In this document: one piece after another, positions 26,640-33,284 of the stretch
Layout of the letters: every line of letters starts with the position of its first letter
How positions within the stretch are numbered: the stretch's first letter is position 1
From: Candidatus Euphemobacter frigidus
GTDB lineage: Bacteria; Auribacterota; Erginobacteria; Erginobacterales; Erginobacteraceae
DNA length: 34,802 bases
Direction of reading: 5' to 3'
Assembly: GCA_030765805.1 (NCBI GenBank)
Contig: JAVCDH010000046.1
Coordinates: forward strand, 1-34,802
The notes under the pieces: model-generated
Databases searched by the model: none
The model's input: the letters and a program-made list of their open reading frames with translations, nothing else
Told to the model about the DNA's origin: nothing
Position numbers and translations under genes: made by a program

Positions 26640-26933
26640 ATGACAAAGAGAGATCTGGTGGTAAAAATCGCTCGGGAGACCGCCCTTACTCAGTTAGCGG
26701 TCAAGGAAGTTATCCAGAAGTTTCTGGATGATATCATTGATGATCTGACGGCAGGGAAGAATGTCGAGTTCCGTAATTTCGGCGTATTTCAATGTGTCTA
26801 CCGGAAGCCCCGGATTGGTCGGAATCCTCGTAAGCCCGAAGATATAGTAGAGATCCCGGGTCGTTATGTGGTCCGGTTCAAGCAGGGCAAAGAGATGAAG
26901 ATCAAGATGGCCCGGAGACAGGGGACCGGTTGA
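26640..26933 (+). CDS. HU/IHF-family DNA-bending protein
   Basis: A 97-residue nucleoid protein that binds and bends DNA as a dimer. It shows the two N-terminal helices (MTKRDLVVKIARETALTQLA; VKEVIQKFLDDIIDDL), the strand FRNFGVFQCVYRKPRIGRNP and the DNA-grasping arm with GRNPRKPEDIVEIPGR (from about residue 60), ending in KQGKEMKIKMARRQ. The arm tip R-K-P-E-D-I-V-E-I-P is not the R-T-G-E form of classical HU. The start at 26640 is set by GGGGAGG 5-6 nt upstream; an extension from 26601 would overlap the promoter. HU or IHF subunit cannot be separated, so no symbol is given. Confidence 0.93.
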   Translation: MTKRDLVVKIARETALTQLAVKEVIQKFLDDIIDDLTAGKNVEFRNFGVFQCVYRKPRIGRNPRKPEDIVEIPGRYVVRFKQGKEMKIKMARRQGTG

Positions 26934-27018
26934 GGACGGAGAGAACGGGTTGAGTGGAGCAGTTTAAGTTACCCGGCCGGGATCCGTTTCGGGCGTCGCG
27001 GGGTAATTGAGACAATAA

Positions 27019-27045
27019 AGGCCCCAATCGCTATGATTGGGGCCT
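27019..27045 (+). terminator. Strong hairpin after the HU-family gene
   Basis: AGGCCCCAATC, loop GCTAT, GATTGGGGCCT: an 11-bp perfect stem, followed by A/T-rich ATGATTTATAATTTTT rather than an immediate T-run. It lies 85 bp after the HU stop and 76 bp before hisS and most likely terminates the HU transcript. It could instead act in the hisS leader. Confidence 0.5.
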
Positions 27046-27120
27046 ATGATTTATAATTTTTCCGCTCAAGCGGTTACAATACCATCGTAGTTGCCTTGCC
27101 AGGGCGGGGCCAAGTTTTAA

Positions 27121-28383
27121 ATGAAAAATCTTTACCAAGCAGTTAAAGGAATGGCTGATATTTTTCCTGACCAGGCCCGGAAGTTTGCGACCCTGGAAGC
27201 GGCGGCCCGCGCGGTGGGGGAGAGGTATGGCTACGAAGAGATCCGGACACCTCTAGTCGAGCCGACCGAACTCTTTGCCCGGAGCATCGGGGAGACTACC
27301 GATATCGTGCAGAAAGAGATGTTCTCATTTTCCGGCCCCGGGGATAAGAGTCTGAGTCTCCGACCGGAAGGGACCGCCGGCGTGGTCCGGGCCTATCTGG
27401 AACATGCTGTTTATGCCCAACAGCCACTGGTCCGCTATCTCTACCTGGGTCCGATGTTCAGGCGGGAGAGGCCTCAGGCCGGCCGCCGGCGTCAGTTCCA
27501 CCAGTTCGGTATTGAGGCTCTGGGCAGCCGCCGGCCCGCTATTGACGTGGAGACAATCGATCTTCTGACCTGCTACCTGGAAGAGGTCGGGATGGATGGA
27601 TGGGAACTTGGAATCAACAGTGTGGGGTGTAACCGGTGTCGTCCCGGTTTCCGGGAAGAATTGAGGTTATACCTGGAGAAACGCCGGGAAGAACTCTGTG
27701 AAAATTGTCGGAGCCGTCTGGAGACCAATCCCCTCCGGGTTCTGGACTGTAAGAATCCCGGTTGCCGGAAGGTTATTGAGAAAGCGCCGAAACCGATCGA
27801 TCATCTCTGCGATGACTGTGCATCTCATTTTGAAGAAGTCCGAGCTTTATTGACGGAACTGGCTGTCCCGTTTACCCTCCAACCTTTATTGGTACGGGGG
27901 CTTGATTACTATACCAGTGTTGTCTACGAGATCTACGGTCCTTCTCTGGGAGCGCAGGACGCGGTTGCCGGAGGGGGGAGGTATGATACCCTGGTTGAGG
28001 AACTGGGAGGACCCAGTCTTGGCGCGGCCGGCTTCTCAATCGGCTTGGAGCGCCTCCTGCTAAGTTTGAAAGGCCGGGAAATCCCCGCTCCATCCCCACC
28101 GTCTATATCTCTCTATCTGGTTGCGGTTATGGAGGAGGCATTTCGACCGAACGCCGTTCTCCTCTCCCGCCTTCGAAGGCGGGGGTTCAAGGCGGTGATG
28201 GATTACTTAAACCGCAGCCTCAAAGCTCAGATGAGGGAGGCCAATAAGCGCCGCGTTGATTATGTTCTGATTCGAGGTAAGGACGAGATGGAGAAGGGAG
28301 TAATAAAGCTCAAAGACATGAAGACCGGGGAAGAATCTTTGTTGCCGGAAGGCGAGGTTGTGGAAAAAATTTTTATGGAGTAA
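27121..28383 (+). CDS. hisS: Histidyl-tRNA synthetase
   Basis: Charges tRNA-His. This 420-residue class II synthetase has the normal dimeric length. N-terminal [12 protein letters not shown] is followed by motif 1 ([20 protein letters not shown]), motif 2 ([20 protein letters not shown], about 111-130), the histidine-specific [12 protein letters not shown] (about 260) and [15 protein letters not shown] (about 283), motif 3 [10 protein letters not shown] (about 304) and an anticodon-binding domain. The insertion contains C-N-R-C, C-E-N-C and C-K-N-P-G-C, a possible zinc site found in a subset of bacterial enzymes. No SD and no T-box motif is seen in the leader. The aspS gene follows after 10 bp, a common pairing. 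Confidence 0.97.
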   Translation: MKNLYQAVKGMADIFPDQARKFATLEAAARAVGERYGYEEIRTPLVEPTELFARSIGETTDIVQKEMFSFSGPGDKSLSLRPEGTAGVVRAYLEHAVYAQQPLVRYLYLGPMFRRERPQAGRRRQFHQFGIEALGSRRPAIDVETIDLLTCYLEEVGMDGWELGINSVGCNRCRPGFREELRLYLEKRREELCENCRSRLETNPLRVLDCKNPGCRKVIEKAPKPIDHLCDDCASHFEEVRALLTELAVPFTLQPLLVRGLDYYTSVVYEIYGPSLGAQDAVAGGGRYDTLVEELGGPSLGAAGFSIGLERLLLSLKGREIPAPSPPSISLYLVAVMEEAFRPNAVLLSRLRRRGFKAVMDYLNRSLKAQMREANKRRVDYVLIRGKDEMEKGVIKLKDMKTGEESLLPEGEVVEKIFME

Positions 28384-28393
28384 AAATTTTATA

Positions 28394-30184
28394 ATGGAGT
28401 TCTGGAAACGTAACCATACTTGCGGGGAGTTGCGGCTTTCGGATAAAGGCAGTCGGGTGGTTCTCTCCGGCTGGGTGCGGCGGCGGCGAGATCACGGGGG
28501 AGTCATATTTATCGACCTCTGCGACCGAGCCGGTGTCACCCAGGTCGTCTTCAGCCCGGAGATCGACGGAGAAGCTCACCGGACGGCGGAGGGACTCCGT
28601 TCGGAGTACGTGGTGGCGGTGAAGGGGTTGGTTCGCCCCCGCCCGGAAGGGACGGTAAACCCAAAACTTCCGACCGGTGAGATCGAGGTCGCGGCCGACG
28701 CCCTCCAGATCATCAATCAAAGCCTGACGCCGCCCTTCCCAATTGAAGATGAAGAAGACCTCCAGGAAGAGGTGCGGCTGAGATACCGCTATCTCGATCT
28801 CCGTCGCCCCGCCATGTTGAAGAACCTGCGCTTGCGTCACCGGGTGACCAGGCGGATCCGGGAGATTCTGGGTGACCGGGGATTCTGGGAGATTGAGACT
28901 CCGCTCTTAACCAGGAGCACTCCCGAGGGCGCGCGCGATTACCTGGTCCCGAGCCGGGTTCATCCCGGCAAGTTCTACGCGCTGCCCCAGTCACCCCAGC
29001 TCTTCAAGCAGATGCTGATGGTAGCGGGCGTGGATAAGTATTTCCAGATCGCCCGGTGTCTGCGTGATGAAGACCTCCGGGCCGACCGTCAGCCCGAGCA
29101 TACCCAGATAGATATGGAGATGTCATTTGTGGAACCGGAGGACATCTTCGAGGTAGTGGAGGATATGCTCCGGAAGATCTTTGCCGAGTTTGTCGGGGTT
29201 GAGATCAGCCTGCCGATGCCGCGCCTGAAATATTCGGAAGCCATGCTGAGATTCGGGAGTGATAAGCCCGACCTCCGTTTCGGCCTGGAGATAAAGGAGT
29301 TAAGTGGAATTTTTCAGCAGAGCGACTTCCGTGTCTTTCAGCAGGTGTTGGAAACGGGAGGGGTGATCCGGGGATTTTCCGTTCCCGGGGGAGCCCGGCT
29401 CTCCCTCAAGCAGCTCGACGATCTCACCGGGTTCTGTCAGAATGCCGGTGCCGGGGGCTTGCTCTGGATCTTGTTCAAAAAAAGGGGCGATCTAAAATCC
29501 CCCATGAAGAAGTTTCTATCTGAAGAAGTTCTCGATAAATTGCGAAAAACTCTGAACTGCGGACCCGGTGATTGCGTGATGATGATCGCCGATCAGGCCG
29601 AGGTGGCGGCGGAGGTACTGGGGAGGCTCCGGTTGAAGTTAGGCGCTGATTTTGAGCTGATCCCGAAGGATAAATACGAATTTCTCTGGGTGGTCGACTT
29701 TCCGTTGCTGGTCTATAATCAAGATGAGAATCGTTATGAGGCGGTTCATCATCCCTTTACCAGCCCCTACCCGGAAGATATCCCCCTCCTCGATACCGAC
29801 CCGGGCCGGGTTCGCTCCCGAGCCTATGATGTTGTTCTCAACGGAACGGAACTGGGAGGGGGGAGCATCAGAATTCACCAGGAGGCGGTACAGGAGAAGA
29901 TGTTCTCACTGCTTGATATCAGCCCGGATGAGGCGCGCCGCCGGTTTGGCTTTCTGTTAGAGGCACTACAGTATGGCGCCCCGCCGCACGGCGGAATCGG
30001 GATCGGCCTTGATCGGCTCCTGATGCTGATGACAGGCCTTGACTCGATCCGTGACGTGATCTCCTTTCCCAAGACCCAGAAGGCGATCTGTTTGACGACC
30101 GGATCCCCTTCGGAGGTCTCACAACGTCAGTTGAAGGAACTGCACATTTTTTTAACAGAAGATAAACAGATAGAGGAGGTATAG
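28394..30184 (+). CDS. aspS: Aspartyl-tRNA synthetase (bacterial type)
   Basis: Charges tRNA-Asp. The 596-residue protein has the OB anticodon-binding domain ([20 protein letters not shown]), motif 1, motif 2 ([20 protein letters not shown], about 221-240), the bacterial GAD insertion domain (about 275-410) and motif 3 ([20 protein letters not shown], about 535-554). The C-terminal [20 protein letters not shown] segment is in place. The ATG at 28394 is chosen because homologues begin near [12 protein letters not shown]; a TTG at 28358 would overlap the hisS end. The nearest SD-like GGAG is about 13 nt away. Whether it also charges tRNA-Asn cannot be told here. Confidence 0.96.
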   Translation: MEFWKRNHTCGELRLSDKGSRVVLSGWVRRRRDHGGVIFIDLCDRAGVTQVVFSPEIDGEAHRTAEGLRSEYVVAVKGLVRPRPEGTVNPKLPTGEIEVAADALQIINQSLTPPFPIEDEEDLQEEVRLRYRYLDLRRPAMLKNLRLRHRVTRRIREILGDRGFWEIETPLLTRSTPEGARDYLVPSRVHPGKFYALPQSPQLFKQMLMVAGVDKYFQIARCLRDEDLRADRQPEHTQIDMEMSFVEPEDIFEVVEDMLRKIFAEFVGVEISLPMPRLKYSEAMLRFGSDKPDLRFGLEIKELSGIFQQSDFRVFQQVLETGGVIRGFSVPGGARLSLKQLDDLTGFCQNAGAGGLLWILFKKRGDLKSPMKKFLSEEVLDKLRKTLNCGPGDCVMMIADQAEVAAEVLGRLRLKLGADFELIPKDKYEFLWVVDFPLLVYNQDENRYEAVHHPFTSPYPEDIPLLDTDPGRVRSRAYDVVLNGTELGGGSIRIHQEAVQEKMFSLLDISPDEARRRFGFLLEALQYGAPPHGGIGIGLDRLLMLMTGLDSIRDVISFPKTQKAICLTTGSPSEVSQRQLKELHIFLTEDKQIEEV

Positions 30185-30997
30185 ATGGAGATTTGTAAAT
30201 TATTTCTAATTATCGCGATAGCCGGCGGAATGGTTCTTCCGGCCGTGACCGGCTGTTTCGCGGAGGTTGAAAAAGCAACGCCGATAGATTCGACTGAACC
30301 GGCGCCTATTTCCTCGCCGGAAATAGCGAAGGAGACCGGTAAACCGGAGGCGCCGGCCCCGGAAAATCCGGTTCCGCTCTCCCAGCGCGAAGACATCATT
30401 CTTATCAGCAAGTTTTACCGGGGGATGGGGAAGGAAGATGTTCCGAAAGGATGGGAACTGGACGACAAGAAGAAGCCGATCGATATCTCACTGGTAAAGG
30501 AGGGAGACCAGATCGCAGTCCGTTTCAAAAGCGAGAACAGCGCCTTCGGAATTTATAATACGCAAGACTTTGATATCAGGGATTATCCCTTTCTTAACTG
30601 GGAGTGGAAGGTGAGTAAACTGCCGGCCGGCGGAACTTTTCTGGATTCGGATAAGGATGACCAGGGCGCCCAAATTTATGTCTCGTTCGGCTCTCTCTCC
30701 TGGTATAACAAGCCGTTTGTCAAGGCGGTAGGTTATTACTGGTCCAGTACTCTCCCGGTCGGGACGGAGGGGCCGTGTCCCACCTGGGGGAAGAGCCAGG
30801 TTATCGTTGTTGAAACCGGCAAGGAGAAGATCGGGGAGTGGGTGGCCGAGAAACGGAATGTTTATGAAGATTACGTCAGACTCTTCGATGACAAGAAGCC
30901 GTCTGATGTCAGCGCGCTCCGCCTCTATACCAACTCCCAGCACACGGAGACCGGGAGCGAGGTCTACTTCAGGAATGTTTATTTTTCCAAAGAATAA
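30185..30997 (+). CDS. DUF3047-family probable lipoprotein
   Basis: A 270-residue exported protein of unknown function. A signal sequence ends in a lipobox VTGC (cysteine near residue 23). Residues about 30-65 form a Pro/Ala/Glu-rich linker (EPAPISSPEIAKETGKPEAP). The C-terminal ~200 residues fit DUF3047: PFLNWEWKVSKLPAGGTF, DKDDQGAQIYVSFG, VGYYWSSTLPVGT, VETGKEKIGEWVAEKRNVYE and DYVRLFDDKKPSDVSALRLY. This domain looks like a beta-sandwich; no catalytic site is established. The ATG follows the aspS stop with no spacer, and GGAGG lies 6 nt upstream, so it is read from the hisS-aspS transcript. Confidence 0.85.
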   Translation: MEICKLFLIIAIAGGMVLPAVTGCFAEVEKATPIDSTEPAPISSPEIAKETGKPEAPAPENPVPLSQREDIILISKFYRGMGKEDVPKGWELDDKKKPIDISLVKEGDQIAVRFKSENSAFGIYNTQDFDIRDYPFLNWEWKVSKLPAGGTFLDSDKDDQGAQIYVSFGSLSWYNKPFVKAVGYYWSSTLPVGTEGPCPTWGKSQVIVVETGKEKIGEWVAEKRNVYEDYVRLFDDKKPSDVSALRLYTNSQHTETGSEVYFRNVYFSKE

Positions 30998-31008
30998 AGC
31001 TTTTTTAT

Positions 31009-31036
31009 TTGACAGGGGTGTCTTGCCCGTTATAAT
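31009..31036 (+). promoter_or_regulatory. Consensus sigma70 promoter of the TRL-like gene
   Basis: TTGACA (31009-31014), 16-bp spacer, TATAAT (31031-31036), both perfect. Start expected near 31043, giving a leader of about 72 nt that holds the palindrome ACTGAGCTCAGT and a small CCCCA/TGGGG hairpin just before the SD. Such a strong promoter suggests abundant expression. Confidence 0.8.
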
Positions 31037-31114
31037 AAACTTGATACTGGGCACTGAGCTCAGTAGAAGTGTAACCCCAAATTTTTCTGGGGACAAATTG
31101 GAAAGGAGGAGTGT

Positions 31115-31435
31115 ATGAAAGGATTGATAGTTATTGGACTTCTGGCTATGATGGTTGTGGCCGTCACCGGATGCATCTCGCCGGTCGGTGCGCCGATCAT
31201 GGGCGCGATCTACACCGATGTCAAAGGCCCCGGCTACGCCGTTGATCCGAGTGCCGGTTTTTCCAAAGTCGGCCAGTCGGAAGCGCAGGCGATCGTCTGT
31301 GTCGCCACGGGTGACTGCAGTGTTGAGACCGCCGCCAAGTCGGTTGGGATCAAAAAGATCAACCATGTTGATATCGATTACATGAGTATTCTCGGTGTCT
31401 ATGGCAAGGTGACCACCACCGTCTATGGTGAATAA
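31115..31435 (+). CDS. TRL-like family small lipoprotein
   Basis: A 106-residue protein. A signal peptide ends in the lipobox VTGC (cysteine at about residue 20), so it is probably lipid-anchored in the envelope. The mature part matches the TRL-like pattern: PVGAPIMGAIYTDVKGPGYA near the N-terminus, then VATGDCSVETAAKSVGIKKI, NHVDIDYMSILG and TTTVYG at the end. The family is named for a tRNA-associated locus, but no tRNA gene is nearby and its function is unknown. AAGGAGG lies 5 nt before the ATG. With its own consensus promoter and strong terminator it is a single-gene, probably highly expressed unit. Confidence 0.85.
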   Translation: MKGLIVIGLLAMMVVAVTGCISPVGAPIMGAIYTDVKGPGYAVDPSAGFSKVGQSEAQAIVCVATGDCSVETAAKSVGIKKINHVDIDYMSILGVYGKVTTTVYGE

Positions 31436-31441
31436 GCCTTG

Positions 31442-31485
31442 AAAAAAATCCCCCTCCCCTTAATCAGGGGAGGGGGATTTTTTTT
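31442..31485. terminator. Bidirectional intrinsic terminator
   Basis: A-rich arm plus TCCCCCTCCCCT, loop TAATC, AGGGGAGGGGGA, then a run of eight T: a 19-bp perfect stem. It lies 6 bp after the TRL-like stop, and the A-run at its left edge serves as a T-run for the minus-strand gene ending at 31506. Confidence 0.92.
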
Positions 31486-31505
31486 GTGAATATTTCAACG
31501 AAGAT

Positions 31506-32015
31506 CTAATCAGCCTTTCTCTCCTCCGCCCGTTCCTCCAACATCTTCTTCTCGTCCCGGTATTCATTCCAGAGGTGGAGATTGCTGTAGCTGAGGGTGG
31601 TACAATCTCTCCCGTAGCGTAATTCCGCTTCCGTGTTCAAACGGGTCCAGATATAGAGATTGGCTCCCGGGATCTCCTCCCGCGGGGTTTTGTAACTTTT
31701 CATCATCTGCTCCCGGACAAAGTGCCCGAAAGAGGGAGGTTCCCATACGATTACCACGGAATACAACTTCTGTCCGCGGGGCGTGAAGAAGAACGTGATG
31801 GCGCACTCTTTCCCCCAGAGAAAGGACTCATATTCCAGGCGAGTTTTAAGGACCGAGACATGTTTTTCCAGCAGGTTGTAATTCTCCACCGCTGCCTGCT
31901 CCTCAACCTTGACCAGGGAACTCCCCCAGTTAAAATCACCGAACCGGATGGGTTTTGAGAAAGCGGTCCCGCTGCTGAGAAAGGAGATAAAGATGGCTAT
32001 AAAAGTTATTTTCAT
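31506..32015 (-). CDS. Exported protein of unknown function
   Basis: A 169-residue protein with a clear signal peptide (MKITFIAIFISFLSSGTAFS). The mature part contains RFGDFNWGSSLVKVEEQAAV, then strand-like segments (LEYESFLWGKECAITFFFTP, GQKLYSVVIVWE), a helix with MMKSYKTPREEIP, W-T-R-L-N-T-E-A-E-L and a charged, probably helical tail rich in Glu, Arg and Lys. The order resembles small periplasmic proteins in which a structural bundle compares measured residues, but no family is recognised. No SD precedes the ATG. It is divergent from the nuclease gene (75-bp gap) and shares the terminator with the TRL-like gene. Confidence 0.7.
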   Translation of the reverse strand: MKITFIAIFISFLSSGTAFSKPIRFGDFNWGSSLVKVEEQAAVENYNLLEKHVSVLKTRLEYESFLWGKECAITFFFTPRGQKLYSVVIVWEPPSFGHFVREQMMKSYKTPREEIPGANLYIWTRLNTEAELRYGRDCTTLSYSNLHLWNEYRDEKKMLEERAEERKAD

Positions 32016-32057
32016 GATGTTTTGTTTTATGGTAGCATATGCGATAAAGCAACCAAC

Positions 32058-32082
32058 TATAATTTTCCGCAGGAAAATTATA
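32058..32082. promoter_or_regulatory. Perfect palindrome in the divergent promoter region
   Basis: TATAATTTTCC, 3-base centre GCA, GGAAAATTATA: 11-bp perfect arms between the exported-protein gene and the nuclease gene. Each arm ends in a TATAAT that could serve as -10, but no matching -35 is visible. It ends 8 bp before the nuclease ATG and may be an operator or a hairpin controlling translation. Confidence 0.5.
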
Positions 32083-32090
32083 AAATTATA

Positions 32091-33284
32091 ATGAACTATT
32101 CCCACACCAGAATCTCGACTTTCGAGAACTGCCCGCTCCAGTATAAGTACAGGTATATCGAACGTCCGACTGTGACTCTGGGGGTGACCATCGAGGTCTT
32201 TATGGGTCGTCGCGTCCATGAGACCCTGGAGGACCTCTACCGGGATCTGGGGATGACCCGACTTCCCGAACTCGAAGCTCTCCTTGATTATTATCGAGCC
32301 GGTTGGGAGAAGCACTGGGACGAGAATATCCGGGTGATCAGGAAAGAGTACACTCCGGATGATTACCGCGAGAAGGGGAGGAGGTGTATCGAGGATTACT
32401 ATCGGCGATACTATCCGTTCGATCAGGGGCGGACCATCGGGATTGAGGAGAGGGTTCGAGTGCCTCTCGGTTCCGACCGCGTTCTGACCGGTTTTATCGA
32501 CCGCCTGGACCGGGTGGGGGAGGGAATATACGAGATCCACGATTATAAGACCTCAAGTCATCTGCCCACCCAGGAAGAGATCGATCGGGACCGCCAGCTG
32601 GCTCTCTATCAGATGGATATCCAGAACCGGTGGCGCGACGTAAAAGAGGTTATCCTGGTCTGGCACTACCTGGTCTTTGATCGGGAACTTCGGTCAACCC
32701 GCACCCCGCGTGACCAGGAAGAACTCCTGGCGGAGATAAATAAAGTCATCGATCAGATCGAAGCGGCCACGGAGTATGAACCAAGAGAGAGTTCCCTCTG
32801 TGATTGGTGTGATTTTCAGAATATCTGCCCGCTCTTTAAACATCTCTACCACGTGGAGGAACTCTCTCCCCGCCAGTTCAAGGAAGACGATGGAGTGAAG
32901 CTGGCCGATCGCTATGCCGCGCTTTTAGACGAGGAACATTCCCTGAAAGTAAAGAAGGAGCGGCTGAAGAGGGATCTGATTGATTTCTGTCTTTTTTCTG
33001 GTTACGAGGTTATCTATGGTACCGACCGGAAGATCAAGCTCAAAAAGACCCGGGGATTTCATTTCCCCGGTGCCAAGGATAAACGCCGGAAGGAACTAGA
33101 GGAGCTGCTTCGTCAGACCGGGCTATGGGATGAATTGTCGTCGCTCAATCTTAAGAAACTGGAGAAGGTCCTCCGGCGAGGCACGCTCCCGGATGAGCTT
33201 CGTGAGCAGCTAAAACCGTTTTATTCGGAAGAAGAGTCTTTTCGTCTCTATGGTTGTACCACCAGAATATACCCCCAGGGATAA
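32091..33284 (+). CDS. Stand-alone PD-(D/E)XK nuclease of the RecB/Cas4 type with iron-sulfur cysteines
   Basis: A 397-residue nuclease. Residues about 40-180 form the PD-(D/E)XK core: H43 (GRRVHETLEDL), D137 (TGFIDRLDRV), D151-x-K153 (YEIHDYKTSS) and Q169-x3-Y173. C14 (FENCPLQY) plus C237, C240 and C246 (LCDWCDFQNICP) match the four-cysteine iron-sulfur staple of AddB and Cas4. No helicase domain is fused. The ~145-residue C-terminal part is basic and helical (EHSLKVKKERLKRDLIDFCL) and is of unknown role. No cas genes are nearby, so a general repair exonuclease is more likely than Cas4. The start is chosen at MNYSHTRISTFENCP, typical for the family. The 3' end overlaps the convergent membrane-protein gene by 37 bp. 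Confidence 0.88.
   Translation: MNYSHTRISTFENCPLQYKYRYIERPTVTLGVTIEVFMGRRVHETLEDLYRDLGMTRLPELEALLDYYRAGWEKHWDENIRVIRKEYTPDDYREKGRRCIEDYYRRYYPFDQGRTIGIEERVRVPLGSDRVLTGFIDRLDRVGEGIYEIHDYKTSSHLPTQEEIDRDRQLALYQMDIQNRWRDVKEVILVWHYLVFDRELRSTRTPRDQEELLAEINKVIDQIEAATEYEPRESSLCDWCDFQNICPLFKHLYHVEELSPRQFKEDDGVKLADRYAALLDEEHSLKVKKERLKRDLIDFCLFSGYEVIYGTDRKIKLKKTRGFHFPGAKDKRRKELEELLRQTGLWDELSSLNLKKLEKVLRRGTLPDELREQLKPFYSEEESFRLYGCTTRIYPQG

Noticed and set aside
26934..27120. Possible T-box leader before hisS
   Set aside because: No T-box consensus (AGGGTGGNACCGCG-like) or stem I architecture is seen; only one strong hairpin, better read as a terminator of the HU gene.
30488..31366. Minus-strand open frame (292 codons) across the DUF3047 and TRL-like genes
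   Set aside because: Antisense to two recognisable genes, it crosses their intergenic promoter and shows no protein-like pattern.
30998..31500. tRNA gene expected near a TRL-like gene
   Set aside because: No cloverleaf, and no GGTTCGAAT-type T-arm, was found here or in any other intergenic gap of the window.
32016..32540. N-terminal extension of the minus-strand 169-aa protein
   Set aside because: The extension is antisense to the nuclease catalytic core and would bury a good signal peptide; the start at 32015 is far more likely.
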